Part shown: one piece after another, positions 54,520 through 61,102 of the stretch
Position numbering within the stretch: the stretch's first letter is position 1
Layout: each line of letters opens with the position of its first letter
Origin: Bacteroidales bacterium UBA4333
GTDB taxonomy: Bacteria > Bacteroidota > Bacteroidia > Bacteroidales > Paludibacteraceae
Direction of reading: 5' to 3'
Length of the DNA: 64,000 nt
NCBI GenBank assembly: GCA_002394335.1
Contig: DGTP01000014.1
Coordinates: forward strand, 84,370-148,369
The notes under the pieces: model-generated
What the model was told of the DNA's origin: nothing
Database searches by the model: none
What the model saw: only the letters and a program-made list of their open reading frames with translations
Program-made: the position numbers and the translations under genes

Positions 54520-55814
54520 ATTACCATTATGTAACCCCTCAGGAGGCAGTCCGGCACGTCAAGTCCGGCGACACCATCGTAGTGCAAGGCTCTACTTCTA
54601 TCCCGACAGTACTGCTCAATGCGCTTACGGAACGGGCTCCCGAACTGAGAGATGTCAAACTCATCTCCGGTTTCGGCGTGCACCCGGAGGATGCACCTTA
54701 TGCCAAACGTGAGTTGATCGACTCATTCCGGGCTCTCTCAATCTTTGTGCCTAACACCTTGCGGCGTGCGATGAAAGAGGGTGTGGCGGATACCATTCCC
54801 TGTTTCTTAGGCGAAGTGCCGAGTCTCTTCCGTAGCGGATTGGTGCCGGTAGATGTTACCTTTTTGAATGTCTCGGAGCCGGACGACGAAGGCTATTGCT
54901 CGTTCGGTATATCGGCAGACATCGCTTTTTCGGGGGCGGAGTGCTCGAAGGTCATCATTGCGCAGGTCAACAAATATATGCCGCGTATGTTCGGCGATCC
55001 GGTTATCCATGTGAGCAAGATCACGGCGATGTGCCGTGGCGATGTGCCGTTGGTGGAAGTGCCTACGCCTGTGCCTAACGAGATAGAGACCAAGATCGGC
55101 AATTATGTAGCCTCCGAAATACCCGATGGTGCTACGTTGCAGATCGGTGTCGGAGGTATCCCTAATGCGGTTATCAACGCCCTGCGGTCACATAAACACC
55201 TCGGCTTGCATACGGAGGCGATCACGGATGGCGTTCTGCCGCTCATCGAGTCGGGCGTCATTGACAACTCCTTGAAGGCTGTTTTACCCGGCAAGTCGGT
55301 AGGAAGCCTGGTACTGGGTTCACGGCATCTGTATGATTATGTGGACAATAATCGTGATTTCGTCATCCGGGATGTGGCGTGGACCAACGATCCGCAGATC
55401 ATCCGCCAAAACCCCAAGGCAATGGCTATCAACTCCGCCGTCGAGGTCGATCTCACCGGACAGATCTGTGCCGACTCCATTGGCGAGACTATCATCTCCG
55501 GCGTGGGCGGACAGCACGACTTCATGTACGGCGCAGCACTCTCCGAAGGTGGTAAGTGCTTTATCGCCCTGCCCAGTATGACCAATAAGGGGAAGTCCAA
55601 GATCGTAGCGCGGCTGGCACCCGGAGCAGGAGTAGTCACTACGCGCTTCCAGGCGCAGTATATCGTTACCGAACACGGTAAGGCTTTCCTGCGTAATCTG
55701 CCGCTGGCTGATCGTGCCAAAGCGCTTATCAAGATTGCCAATCCCTCTGTGCGCGAAGACCTTGAACGCGCAGCCGTAGAGCGGTTCGGTATAGGATTCT
55801 TGCGTCTCAAATAG
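54516..55814 (+). CDS. Acetyl-CoA hydrolase/CoA-transferase family protein (Cat1/4-hydroxybutyrate type)
   Basis: 432 residues of the two-domain family I CoA-transferase. Motifs: VQGSTSIPTVLLNAL near the start, LQIGVGGIPNAVINALRSHK, a catalytic Glu candidate in LGLHTEAITDG, QICADSIGETIISGVGGQHD and FLRNLPLADRAKALIKIANP. It moves CoA between an acyl-CoA and acetate or another acid. Following iorAB and the aminotransferase it could turn aryl-acetyl-CoA into acetyl-CoA plus aryl-acetate, conserving the thioester (inference). The bidirectional terminator at 55845-55877 ends the unit. Confidence 0.88.
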   Translation: MNYHYVTPQEAVRHVKSGDTIVVQGSTSIPTVLLNALTERAPELRDVKLISGFGVHPEDAPYAKRELIDSFRALSIFVPNTLRRAMKEGVADTIPCFLGEVPSLFRSGLVPVDVTFLNVSEPDDEGYCSFGISADIAFSGAECSKVIIAQVNKYMPRMFGDPVIHVSKITAMCRGDVPLVEVPTPVPNEIETKIGNYVASEIPDGATLQIGVGGIPNAVINALRSHKHLGLHTEAITDGVLPLIESGVIDNSLKAVLPGKSVGSLVLGSRHLYDYVDNNRDFVIRDVAWTNDPQIIRQNPKAMAINSAVEVDLTGQICADSIGETIISGVGGQHDFMYGAALSEGGKCFIALPSMTNKGKSKIVARLAPGAGVVTTRFQAQYIVTEHGKAFLRNLPLADRAKALIKIANPSVREDLERAAVERFGIGFLRLK

Positions 55815-55844
55815 GATGGAAGGCAATCCTTTCTCTTGAATACA

Positions 55845-55877
55845 AAAATAGCAGGGCTACCGCAGTCCTGCTATTTT
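55845..55877. terminator. Bidirectional intrinsic terminator overlapping the end of queE
   Basis: AAAATAGCAGG (55845-55855) pairs perfectly with CCTGCTATTTT (55867-55877), loop of 11 nt, with A/T-runs on both sides. The right arm lies inside the last codons of the convergent queE, so one hairpin serves both transcription units. Confidence 0.85.
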
Positions 55878-56516
55878 GTGTAACTGTACACTGAGCCGCC
55901 AGAACGGGTGGGCTAAGATGTATCTTACAGTCTCGTCTAAGTTGTCGTTGCGGTCGTCTTCCCATTCGTCGATGCCGCTCTCCAGAAGCCATTCGCCGGT
56001 GTATCGCAGCGGCTGTAGCATCCAGTGCTCGGCTTCAAGCCGGCTGCGCCAGATCTCCGGGTCATAGGTGCCGGTAAAGACCACCTTCACCTCATTCACT
56101 TTTCTGAGTGCCAGAGGGGCAGGATGACTTTCTGCTTCCGGTTTTCTGCTTTCGATCATTTTCGGCGAACATGTGATCCAGTCAATCCCGTCGGGTAGGG
56201 GATGTGTGCCGTTGGTCTCGATACAGATATAAAAGCCGGAATCATGCAGGGCTTTGACCAGTTCAGCATCGACTTGCAGCGAAGGTTCTCCGCCTGTGAG
56301 TACCACCATTTTGCGGCGTTCGTTCGCTACATCGTAGAGCCCCGTTATTTCCGCTATGATAGCATCTGCATCCATTGTGCTGTATTCCGCAAACTCGGTG
56401 TCGCACCACGGACAGCGGAGGTTACATCCGCTGAAACGGACGAACACAGCCGGAATACCGCTGTGCGCACCTTCCCCCTGCAGGGTGTAGAATATTTCGT
56501 TAATCCGATAAGTCAA
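55857..56516 (-). CDS. queE: 7-carboxy-7-deazaguanine synthase QueE
   Basis: Radical-SAM enzyme forming CDG from 6-carboxytetrahydropterin in the preQ1/queuosine route. 219 residues with RINEIFYTLQGEGAHSG and the cluster motif GCNLRCPWCDTEF (C-x3-C-x2-C), then VVLTGGEPSLQ. The length fits the small-insert family. It ends the que operon; the gap to queD is 20 nt of TCAAAT-type repeats. Confidence 0.95.
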   Translation of the reverse strand: MTYRINEIFYTLQGEGAHSGIPAVFVRFSGCNLRCPWCDTEFAEYSTMDADAIIAEITGLYDVANERRKMVVLTGGEPSLQVDAELVKALHDSGFYICIETNGTHPLPDGIDWITCSPKMIESRKPEAESHPAPLALRKVNEVKVVFTGTYDPEIWRSRLEAEHWMLQPLRYTGEWLLESGIDEWEDDRNDNLDETVRYILAHPFWRLSVQLHKIAGLR

Positions 56517-56536
56517 ATCCTCAAATCTTCAAATTC

Positions 56537-56872
56537 TCAAATATCTTTTTCATAGATGGCGGTGTTGCCTTCGGACTCCTGTACCGACACTTTGTAGCAG
56601 TTCTCCACGTGGTCGCATATCCAGCGGGCGATATTCTCCGCCGAAGGATTTACATCCAGTACCTCGTTGATATACTTGTGGTCGAAGGTTTCTTTGACCA
56701 CCTTCTTGATGTGCGTGAAGTCGGTCACCATGCCGTCTTGGTTCAGTTCCTGGGCTTTGCAATAGACCACGATGATCCAGTTGTGACCGTGCAAGTTCTC
56801 GCACTTGCTTTCGTATGACAGCATCAGATTGTGTGCAGCCGAAATCTCTATTCTTTTTTCTACGTAATACAT
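56537..56872 (-). CDS. queD: 6-carboxy-5,6,7,8-tetrahydropterin synthase QueD
   Basis: 111 residues. Zinc histidines in SAAHNLM and NLHGHNW, with the catalytic cysteine in YESKCENLHGH. DFTHIKKVVKETFDH and NPSAENIARWICD follow, typical of QueD of the PTPS family. Converts 7,8-dihydroneopterin triphosphate to CPH4. Between queC and queE in the operon. Confidence 0.95.
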   Translation of the reverse strand: MYYVEKRIEISAAHNLMLSYESKCENLHGHNWIIVVYCKAQELNQDGMVTDFTHIKKVVKETFDHKYINEVLDVNPSAENIARWICDHVENCYKVSVQESEGNTAIYEKDI

Positions 56873-56889
56873 GAATTTAGTTAAATTAT

Positions 56890-57543
56890 CTAATTCTCAT
56901 AGATTGTCTTATCTTCTATACCGGCTTGTGCGAGTGCTTCTTTGCGCTCCCGGCATGTGCCGCAAACGCCGCAGTGGTGTTCTCCTCCTTTGTAGCAACT
57001 CCAGGTCTCCGAGTAGTCCATCCCCAACGCTTTGCCGTGCATGGCTATCTCTGCTTTGGTCAGATGGGTGTAGGGTGTAAGCAGTTCTACGCCATTCCAT
57101 GTACCGGCGTGTACGGCTTTGTTCATCGCCTCTACAAACTCCGGCCGGCAGTCTGGATAGATGGTATGGTCGCCGGCGTGGTTTGCCAGCATGATATACT
57201 GCAGTTTGTTGTTCTCTGCCATGCCTGCGGCGATGGAGAGCATTATGCCGTTGCGGAAAGGTACGACGGTGGATTTCATGTTCTCTTCGTCGTAGTTGCC
57301 TTCAGGAATGGCATCTGCTCCCTCCAAGAGCGAGGATTTGAAGAAGTCCTTGATAAACGGCAGTTTGATCTCTATGTGGGCGATGCCTAACCGCTCGCAG
57401 TGCATCTTAGCAAACGCGATCTCGCGGTCGTTATGATTGCTGCCGTAGTGAAATGAGACAGCCAAAGCGATGCGGTCTCGGTATTCGTATAACATCGTCG
57501 TCGAGTCCAACCCGCCGGACAATACGATTAAACTATCTTTCAT
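56890..57543 (-). CDS. queC: 7-cyano-7-deazaguanine synthase QueC
   Basis: ATP-dependent ligase converting CDG to preQ0. 217 residues with the PP-loop VLSGGLDSTTMLYEY, FRNGIMLSIAAGMAE and the zinc site CYKGGEHHCGVCGTCRER. Second gene of the que operon; 32 nt after queF. Confidence 0.96.
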   Translation of the reverse strand: MKDSLIVLSGGLDSTTMLYEYRDRIALAVSFHYGSNHNDREIAFAKMHCERLGIAHIEIKLPFIKDFFKSSLLEGADAIPEGNYDEENMKSTVVPFRNGIMLSIAAGMAENNKLQYIMLANHAGDHTIYPDCRPEFVEAMNKAVHAGTWNGVELLTPYTHLTKAEIAMHGKALGMDYSETWSCYKGGEHHCGVCGTCRERKEALAQAGIEDKTIYEN

Positions 57544-57575
57544 AATAATTTAACAGTTTAACGTCACACAGTGAC

Positions 57576-58055
57576 CTATTTAACGTGCGAAGCACATTTT
57601 AACTGCTCTGAAAGCCGCTGCGCTTTGAGTGCCTCGTGTTCTTTGTCGGCGTAGTTCGCAAACGGATAGATGCTGATGCCGCCTCTGGGCATAAAATAGC
57701 CGGTAACCTCAAGGTACTTGGGGTCCATCAGTTTCACCAGATCCTTCATGATGATATTCACGCAGTCTTCATGAAAATCGCCGTGGTTTCGGAAGGAGAA
57801 CAGGTATAGTTTGAGGCTCTTGCTCTCCACCATGCGCTCGCGCGGGATATAACTGATGTACAAGTGCCCGAAATCAGGCTGACCTGTTTTGGGGCATAGG
57901 GTGGTGAACTCCGGGCAGTTGAATGTCACCAGATATTCGTTTTCCGGATGTTTGTTGGGGAAAGTCTCCAGTACTTCGGGATTGTAGTTGTCCGAATACT
58001 GTACGTGTTGATTGCCAAGCAGGGTAACGCCCTGCAGTTCGTTTTCTGTTCGCAT
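57576..58055 (-). CDS. queF: NADPH-dependent 7-cyano-7-deazaguanine reductase QueF
   Basis: Reduces preQ0 to preQ1, last free-base step before insertion into tRNA. 159 residues, the short unimodular form. The thioimide-forming Cys is in EFTTLCPKTGQPDFGHLYISY (split), followed by KSLKLYLFSFRNHGDFHEDC, both hallmarks of QueF. The ATG at 58055 has no Shine-Dalgarno; instead it abuts one arm of a predicted pseudoknot (58056-58095). First gene of queF-queC-queD-queE, downstream of tRNA-Lys. Confidence 0.95.
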   Translation of the reverse strand: MRTENELQGVTLLGNQHVQYSDNYNPEVLETFPNKHPENEYLVTFNCPEFTTLCPKTGQPDFGHLYISYIPRERMVESKSLKLYLFSFRNHGDFHEDCVNIIMKDLVKLMDPKYLEVTGYFMPRGGISIYPFANYADKEHEALKAQRLSEQLKCASHVK

Positions 58056-58107
58056 ATTGTTTTCAGTTTTTTAGGGAGGAAAAACAATAGCTCCCGTGTT
58101 ATTGTTA
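58056..58107 (-). promoter_or_regulatory. Candidate preQ1-sensing leader: H-type pseudoknot next to the queF start
   Basis: Read on the minus strand: GGGAG (58095-58091) pairs with CTCCC (58078-58074). The enclosed loop ATTGTTTT (58088-58081) is an exact complement of AAAACAAT (58063-58056), which touches the queF ATG. The linker is TAAAAAACTG (58073-58064), strikingly like the A-rich strand of preQ1-I riboswitches, and a C stands just before the 3' arm of stem 1 where those RNAs recognise preQ1. A rival hairpin AACAATA(58107-58101)/TATTGTT followed by T-run would use the same loop. Known: preQ1 riboswitches control que genes. Inferred: this is one, or a functional analogue. Confidence 0.5.
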
Positions 58108-58121
58108 ATTCTTCTGTGTTC

Positions 58122-58145
58122 AAAAAAAGGAGCCTTCAGCTCCTT
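58122..58145 (-). terminator. Intrinsic terminator after tRNA-Lys
   Basis: On the minus strand AAGGAGC-tgaag-GCTCCTT followed by seven T. Separates the tRNA from the queF leader, so the que operon needs its own start or read-through. Confidence 0.85.
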
Positions 58146-58153
58146 CTTTCTTG

Positions 58154-58226
58154 TGTCCCCCGAGAGGCTCGAACTCTCGACCCACTGATTAAGAGTCAGT
58201 TGCTCTACCAACTGAGCTAGGGAGAC
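58154..58226 (-). tRNA. tRNA-Lys (anticodon CTT)
   Basis: 73-nt cloverleaf. Acceptor GTCTCCC pairs with GGGGGAC with discriminator A (58154); D-arm GCTCAGTTGGTAGAGC; anticodon stem ACTGA/TCAGT with loop CTCTTAA, anticodon CTT; T-arm with GTTCGAGCC. CCA is not encoded. Promoter at 58251-58282. Confidence 0.97.
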
Positions 58227-58250
58227 GTGCTTGTTTTTCAAAAGCGGCTG

Positions 58251-58282
58251 CAAAATTACTGCTTTTTTTTGACATACGCAAA
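58251..58282 (-). promoter_or_regulatory. tRNA-Lys promoter
   Basis: Minus strand TTTG (58282-58279) in TTTGCGTATGTCAAA and TAATTTTG (58258-58251), 20-nt spacer; start expected about 18 nt before the mature tRNA. Confidence 0.8.
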
Positions 58283-58343
58283 TTTTTTTGCATTTTTTTG
58301 CATTTTTCTTCTCTTACTCCCGTTTTTTGGGAGTTTGATGCGC

Positions 58344-58351
58344 TATCTTTG
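58344..58351 (+). promoter_or_regulatory. -7 element before a small membrane-peptide gene
   Basis: TATCTTTG at 58344-58351 matches TAnnTTTG. No TTTG is found at the usual 20-nt distance upstream, so the promoter is only half supported. GGAG at 58371-58374 lies 7 nt before the ATG. Confidence 0.5.
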
Positions 58352-58381
58352 CACCGGATTTGAAAAAAAAGGAGATTTATT

Positions 58382-58471
58382 ATGGAAAATTCTGTTAAAA
58401 ATTTGGTGTACAGTTCGGTTTTGGTAGTAGCAATGTTTTGCATGGCATGGCTGATGCTTTGTATATCATAG
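58382..58471 (+). CDS. Putative 29-residue single-helix membrane peptide
   Basis: Short ORF MENSVKNLVYSSVLVVAM.. of 29 residues ending CIS. Residues 9-28 form one hydrophobic helix. Support comes from a -7 element 30 nt upstream and a good Shine-Dalgarno (AAGGAG) at 7-nt spacing, which is rare in this window. No homolog recognised; it does not resemble the Bacteroidota smalltalk peptides I know. Divergent from tRNA-Lys. Confidence 0.5.
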   Translation: MENSVKNLVYSSVLVVAMFCMAWLMLCIS

Positions 58472-58771
58472 AACGATTATGGATTACGGTTCATATCCCG
58501 CATACTATGCGGCTCTTCTTTGTATTCCGCCGATTGGCAATCGGCATAGACATTTGTTGTTTACGCGGGATACAATCCCGTATTTGGTCTCTATCTAACC
58601 ATTAAGGGGGATTCTATCGGGATACCGGTATTCCGCTGTACCGCGATACCGGTTTTGTTCGCTCCTGTGCCTCTTCTTCGAATTACGTCGTCTAATTGCC
58701 GACACTTATCCGCTATTTTCTTTTGATTACCCTGCAAAATCCACTTTCTCCGCACATTCTCACTCATTTTC
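58472..58771. other. Gene-free stretch with small hairpins
   Basis: Perfect hairpins GCCGATT-ggc-AATCGGC (58529-58545) and CGGGAT-aca-ATCCCG (58566-58580), and a direct repeat GATACCGGT at 58621-58629 and 58645-58653. A 39-codon plus ORF (58479-58598) and a 58-codon minus ORF ending at 58591 exist but lack supporting signals. Confidence 0.6.
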
Positions 58772-58802
58772 TTGCACATGTGCGAAAAAAGTAGTACCTT
58801 TG
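58772..58802 (+). promoter_or_regulatory. Promoter of a small transcription unit
   Basis: TTG at 58772-58774 (TTGCACATGTGCGAA context) and TACCTTTG at 58795-58802, 20-nt spacer. The -7 is one arm of a perfect inverted repeat with CAAAGGTA at 58809-58816. Confidence 0.72.
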
Positions 58803-58807
58803 TAGTC

Positions 58808-58987
58808 GCAAAGGTACAATTCCGCTGCGATGAATTATCAGCGGATAGTTCAGTTGCGACACCGCAACGCTCATATTTTTACTGATGAGTCAATCCAAGA
58901 GAATATCAAGTCTGGCAGCTTATAATCATTACGAATAAGATTGGCAAGCGTCAGTGCATACTTCGGTATGTACTGCTTTTGCTTTTT
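58808..58987 (+). ncRNA. Candidate ~180-nt small RNA (may encode a 31-residue peptide)
   Basis: Bounded by the 58772-58802 promoter and a strong terminator at 58952-58987. The 5' part folds as nested stems: GTCGCA (58805-58810) with TGCGAC (58855-58860), enclosing TCCGCTG (58821-58827) with CAGCGGA (58839-58845). A 31-codon ORF, 58830-58925 (MNYQRIVQLRHRNAHIFTDE..), begins in the inner loop; its start codon would be partly hidden. Either a regulatory RNA or a small protein gene with a structured leader. No Rfam family recognised. Confidence 0.5.
58952..58987 (+). terminator. Intrinsic terminator with UUCG tetraloop
   Basis: CAGTGCATAC (58952-58961), loop TTCG, GTATGTACTG (58966-58975): 10 bp with one G-T and a C(UUCG)G loop, then CTTTTGCTTTTT. 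Confidence 0.88.
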
Positions 58988-58988
58988 C

Positions 58989-59528
58989 TCATATCTTGGC
59001 TACTAATGTGAGGCCGTTCTTGCCACCGATGGCATAGCCTTCGTAGTCGGCATCTCTCGTATGCAAATGATCCACTATCAACGCTTGATCTTGCGCTATC
59101 GTGCGGCAGAAGAACGTGTCGCAGGCATGCAGCTTGCTGTTGACGGCTTCCTCCACGCGCCATCGGTAGTCGCCCAAATAGCTCAACACACAAACGCGGT
59201 TCGGTAGCCACGCAATACGCACGCGGTCGCCCTTTTGACATTCATCAGCATGAATAGCATTTGTATGGATGAAGTCCGATTCTTCGTTCGCTTTTGCGTA
59301 TTGTTCCAACACGCGCGCTGTGCTTTGCCGAACGGAAGAATAGCCTTTCTTGTAACCCCAAATACGGCTGAGGGTGTCTGGACTGAGTCGTTCTCCTGTT
59401 GCACGCAATATAGATATACTCAGTTCTCCGAAATCGGCAGGAGTTGCCGGAACATGTCCAAAACGCGCTTCAACTGCCTTTTTCAGTTGGCAGATGGCGA
59501 TACTATTTGTTTGAAAAGAAGTGTCCAT
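58989..59528 (-). CDS. HTH-like N-terminal protein of a Bacteroidota-specific family
   Basis: 179 residues. N-terminal ~75 residues (LKKAVEARFGHVPATPADFG, LSPDTLSRIWGYKKGYSSVR) look like a small helical DNA-binding module found in many Bacteroidota proteins. The C-terminal beta-rich part has GDRVRIAWLPNRVCVLSYLGDYRW, EEAVNSKLHACDTFF and AIGGKNGLTLV. I recall this layout as common but functionally undescribed. It is divergent from the membrane kinase through interleaved promoters, so it may regulate that promoter (inference). Convergent with the small RNA at 58.8 kb. Confidence 0.65.
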   Translation of the reverse strand: MDTSFQTNSIAICQLKKAVEARFGHVPATPADFGELSISILRATGERLSPDTLSRIWGYKKGYSSVRQSTARVLEQYAKANEESDFIHTNAIHADECQKGDRVRIAWLPNRVCVLSYLGDYRWRVEEAVNSKLHACDTFFCRTIAQDQALIVDHLHTRDADYEGYAIGGKNGLTLVAKI

Positions 59529-59543
59529 TTCTCAAAAATTGTG

Positions 59544-59575
59544 CAAAATTATAAAATTATTTGCACATACACAAA
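59544..59575 (-). promoter_or_regulatory. Promoter of the HTH-like gene (interleaved)
   Basis: Minus strand TTTG (59575-59572) and TAATTTTG (59551-59544), 20-nt spacer. The start would fall about 9 nt before the ATG at 59528, a very short leader. Confidence 0.75.
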
Positions 59576-59591
59576 TTTTTTTGTACTTTTG
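59560..59591 (+). promoter_or_regulatory. Promoter of the membrane kinase gene (interleaved)
   Basis: TTTG at 59560-59563 and TACTTTTG at 59584-59591, 20-nt spacer. The ATG at 59600 is 8 nt after the -7 element, so the message is nearly leaderless. Confidence 0.75.
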
Positions 59592-59599
59592 CACTCTTA

Positions 59600-60805
59600 A
59601 TGGATACTAATTCGTTCACATCGGGTCCTATCCGTCTGCTTAGTTCGCAAGAATTAGGTGCAAATCACCTTACGGATTATGAATTGTTGTCTGACTCCGG
59701 GCACAATCTGATTTATCGTGTGCAAATGGGCGGCAAATGGGTTGTACTGAAGGCTGCCAAACCCACTGAAGGCGAACGAACCCGCAATCAACTCCTGTTG
59801 GAGCGTGAGTTTGAGATCATGCATCGTCTGGACTCAATCTATGTGGTTCAGACGATAGCCATGGTGGACGACCCGCAGTTAGGCCGCTCCATTCTGATGG
59901 AATATGTCCATGGGCGTCCGTTAGACCGGTTTATAGCGGAGAATCCTTCTGCTGCGGAGCGCCGCCGCGTAGCGGACGAACTGATGGAGGCGTTGGTTTT
60001 CCTGCATGACCGTCAGGTAGTGCACGGCGATTTGAAGCCGAGCAATATCCTGATTACCGATTCGGGCAACCATGTCCAGTTGATTGATTTCGGTTTTTCG
60101 GACAATGAAGCATTCATCGCTAAGAATATCGGAACATCGCCGTCGATCAGTTCGCCGGAACAACTGCCCACTGATGTTCTAAAACCCGAACGGGACATCT
60201 ATGCGTTAGGTAAGATACTTGCGCTCCTTTTCCCACATTCATCAATCCATCAATCCATCATTTCATCAATTGTTCGCCGGTACACCTCAGTCCGCCAGGT
60301 CCGCTCTGCGCTCCATCGTTATTGGCGAATGAGGTGGTTGCTGCCGATGCTCGCTTTTTTTGCTATTGCGGCAGCTTGTTTGGTTTGCTTCCGGCCGCAG
60401 CAACAAGAGGTTTCCCCTGTTGTCGAGTACCATACGGATACGGTCGTTGTTATACAGCCTGCGCCGCCGGCGGTGGATTCCGTATGGTTGAATGTAAAGA
60501 GTAAGGCAGCCGGACGATACAAGGCGCTGTATCGCTCCTATGCCGATTCGATTAAGAACATGCCGAAAAAGATTCACAATGATGCCTTAGCTATGACAAG
60601 TCGCTATGCTAATCAGATGCTACAAACGCGAGATAAATTTGCGAAGTCCTATCCTCAATATGAGGAACAATTGTATGATCAATACCTTTTTATCTATAGC
60701 CGGGACCTCCCGCGCTTGGAAATCATCTATAAAGATTATCCGATAATGCATGTCAACCTCAACGGTGACACAACTTTTATTCCACAAAAGCCGCTTTCCG
60801 AGTAA
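59600..60805 (+). CDS. Membrane-anchored eukaryotic-type Ser/Thr protein kinase
   Basis: 401 residues from the ATG at 59600. Kinase domain about 25-235: Lys51 in VVLKAAK, catalytic loop HGDLKPSN with Asp144, DFG at 163-165 and the APE equivalent SPEQ near 185. A shortened C-lobe follows. The glycine loop (SDSGHNLIYRV) has few glycines, but the catalytic residues are intact. TM helix 246-264 (WLLPMLAFFAIAAACLVCF), then about 135 residues outside (after VEYHTDTVVVIQP) predicted mostly helical, with no PASTA repeats. So a sensor-like kinase with an unknown periplasmic domain. Low-complexity ATCAATCC repeats encode residues 213-224. Divergent from an HTH-like gene. Confidence 0.85.
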   Translation: MDTNSFTSGPIRLLSSQELGANHLTDYELLSDSGHNLIYRVQMGGKWVVLKAAKPTEGERTRNQLLLEREFEIMHRLDSIYVVQTIAMVDDPQLGRSILMEYVHGRPLDRFIAENPSAAERRRVADELMEALVFLHDRQVVHGDLKPSNILITDSGNHVQLIDFGFSDNEAFIAKNIGTSPSISSPEQLPTDVLKPERDIYALGKILALLFPHSSIHQSIISSIVRRYTSVRQVRSALHRYWRMRWLLPMLAFFAIAAACLVCFRPQQQEVSPVVEYHTDTVVVIQPAPPAVDSVWLNVKSKAAGRYKALYRSYADSIKNMPKKIHNDALAMTSRYANQMLQTRDKFAKSYPQYEEQLYDQYLFIYSRDLPRLEIIYKDYPIMHVNLNGDTTFIPQKPLSE

Positions 60806-60904
60806 TACTTCTCAAACATTTAACACTCATTCATTTGTTAATTCATTAATTCTATAATTCTTTAATTCGTTCATTCCTTCACTCATTAATTTATGGCTAA
60901 TTAG
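60806..60904. repeat. Degenerate TTAATTC/TCATTC repeat tract
   Basis: After the kinase stop the sequence alternates short units such as TTAATTC, TCATT and CATTAATT through about 60895. No gene is supported here. It leads into the terminator at 60905. Confidence 0.6.
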
Positions 60905-60942
60905 GGCGCAAAGACTCAAACCTTTGCGCCTTTTATTTTTTT
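60905..60942 (+). terminator. Intrinsic terminator after the kinase gene
   Basis: GGCGCAAAG (60905-60913) pairs with CTTTGCGCC (60922-60930), 8-nt loop, followed by TTTTATTTTTTT. Confidence 0.9.
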
Positions 60943-60954
60943 GTAGTATCTTTG
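60923..60954 (+). promoter_or_regulatory. Promoter overlapping the terminator
   Basis: TTTG at 60923-60926, inside the terminator stem, and TATCTTTG at 60947-60954, 20-nt spacer. First of two tandem promoters toward the structured RNA at 61.1 kb. Its transcript would begin with hairpins GCAAAGA-cgt-TCTTTGC (60969-60985) and the palindrome at 60989-61003 (ATTGGGG-c-CCCCAAT). Confidence 0.65.
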
Positions 60955-61068
60955 CACTCGCAAATCGCGCAAAGACGTTCTTTGCCATATTGGGGCCCCC
61001 AATGGGTGCTAACGCAGTAGTCACCAAACGTGCGATATGGAGCAAAAATACAAAAAAACGCAGAATTA

Positions 61069-61100
61069 TTTGTGTAATTCAAATTTTTATTGTAAATTTG
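61069..61100 (+). promoter_or_regulatory. Second promoter, directly before the structured RNA
   Basis: TTTG at 61069-61072 and TAAATTTG at 61093-61100, 20-nt spacer; start expected near 61105. Confidence 0.75.
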
Positions 61101-61102
61101 CA

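Noticed and set aside
58479..58598. 39-codon ORF just after the membrane-peptide gene
   Set aside because: No Shine-Dalgarno or promoter, and it spans two perfect hairpins; kept only as part of the gene-free stretch.
58591..58779. Minus-strand ORF of about 60 residues opposite the small transcription unit promoter
   Set aside because: A TACCTTTG-like -7 exists upstream on that strand but no -33 at the right distance, and no family is recognisable.
58886..58905. CTGATGAG resembling the hammerhead ribozyme core
   Set aside because: The second core element CGAAA and the flanking stems are missing.
60243..60275. ATCAATCC-type repeats resembling a small repeat array
   Set aside because: They are in frame within the kinase gene and too short and irregular for a CRISPR or other array.
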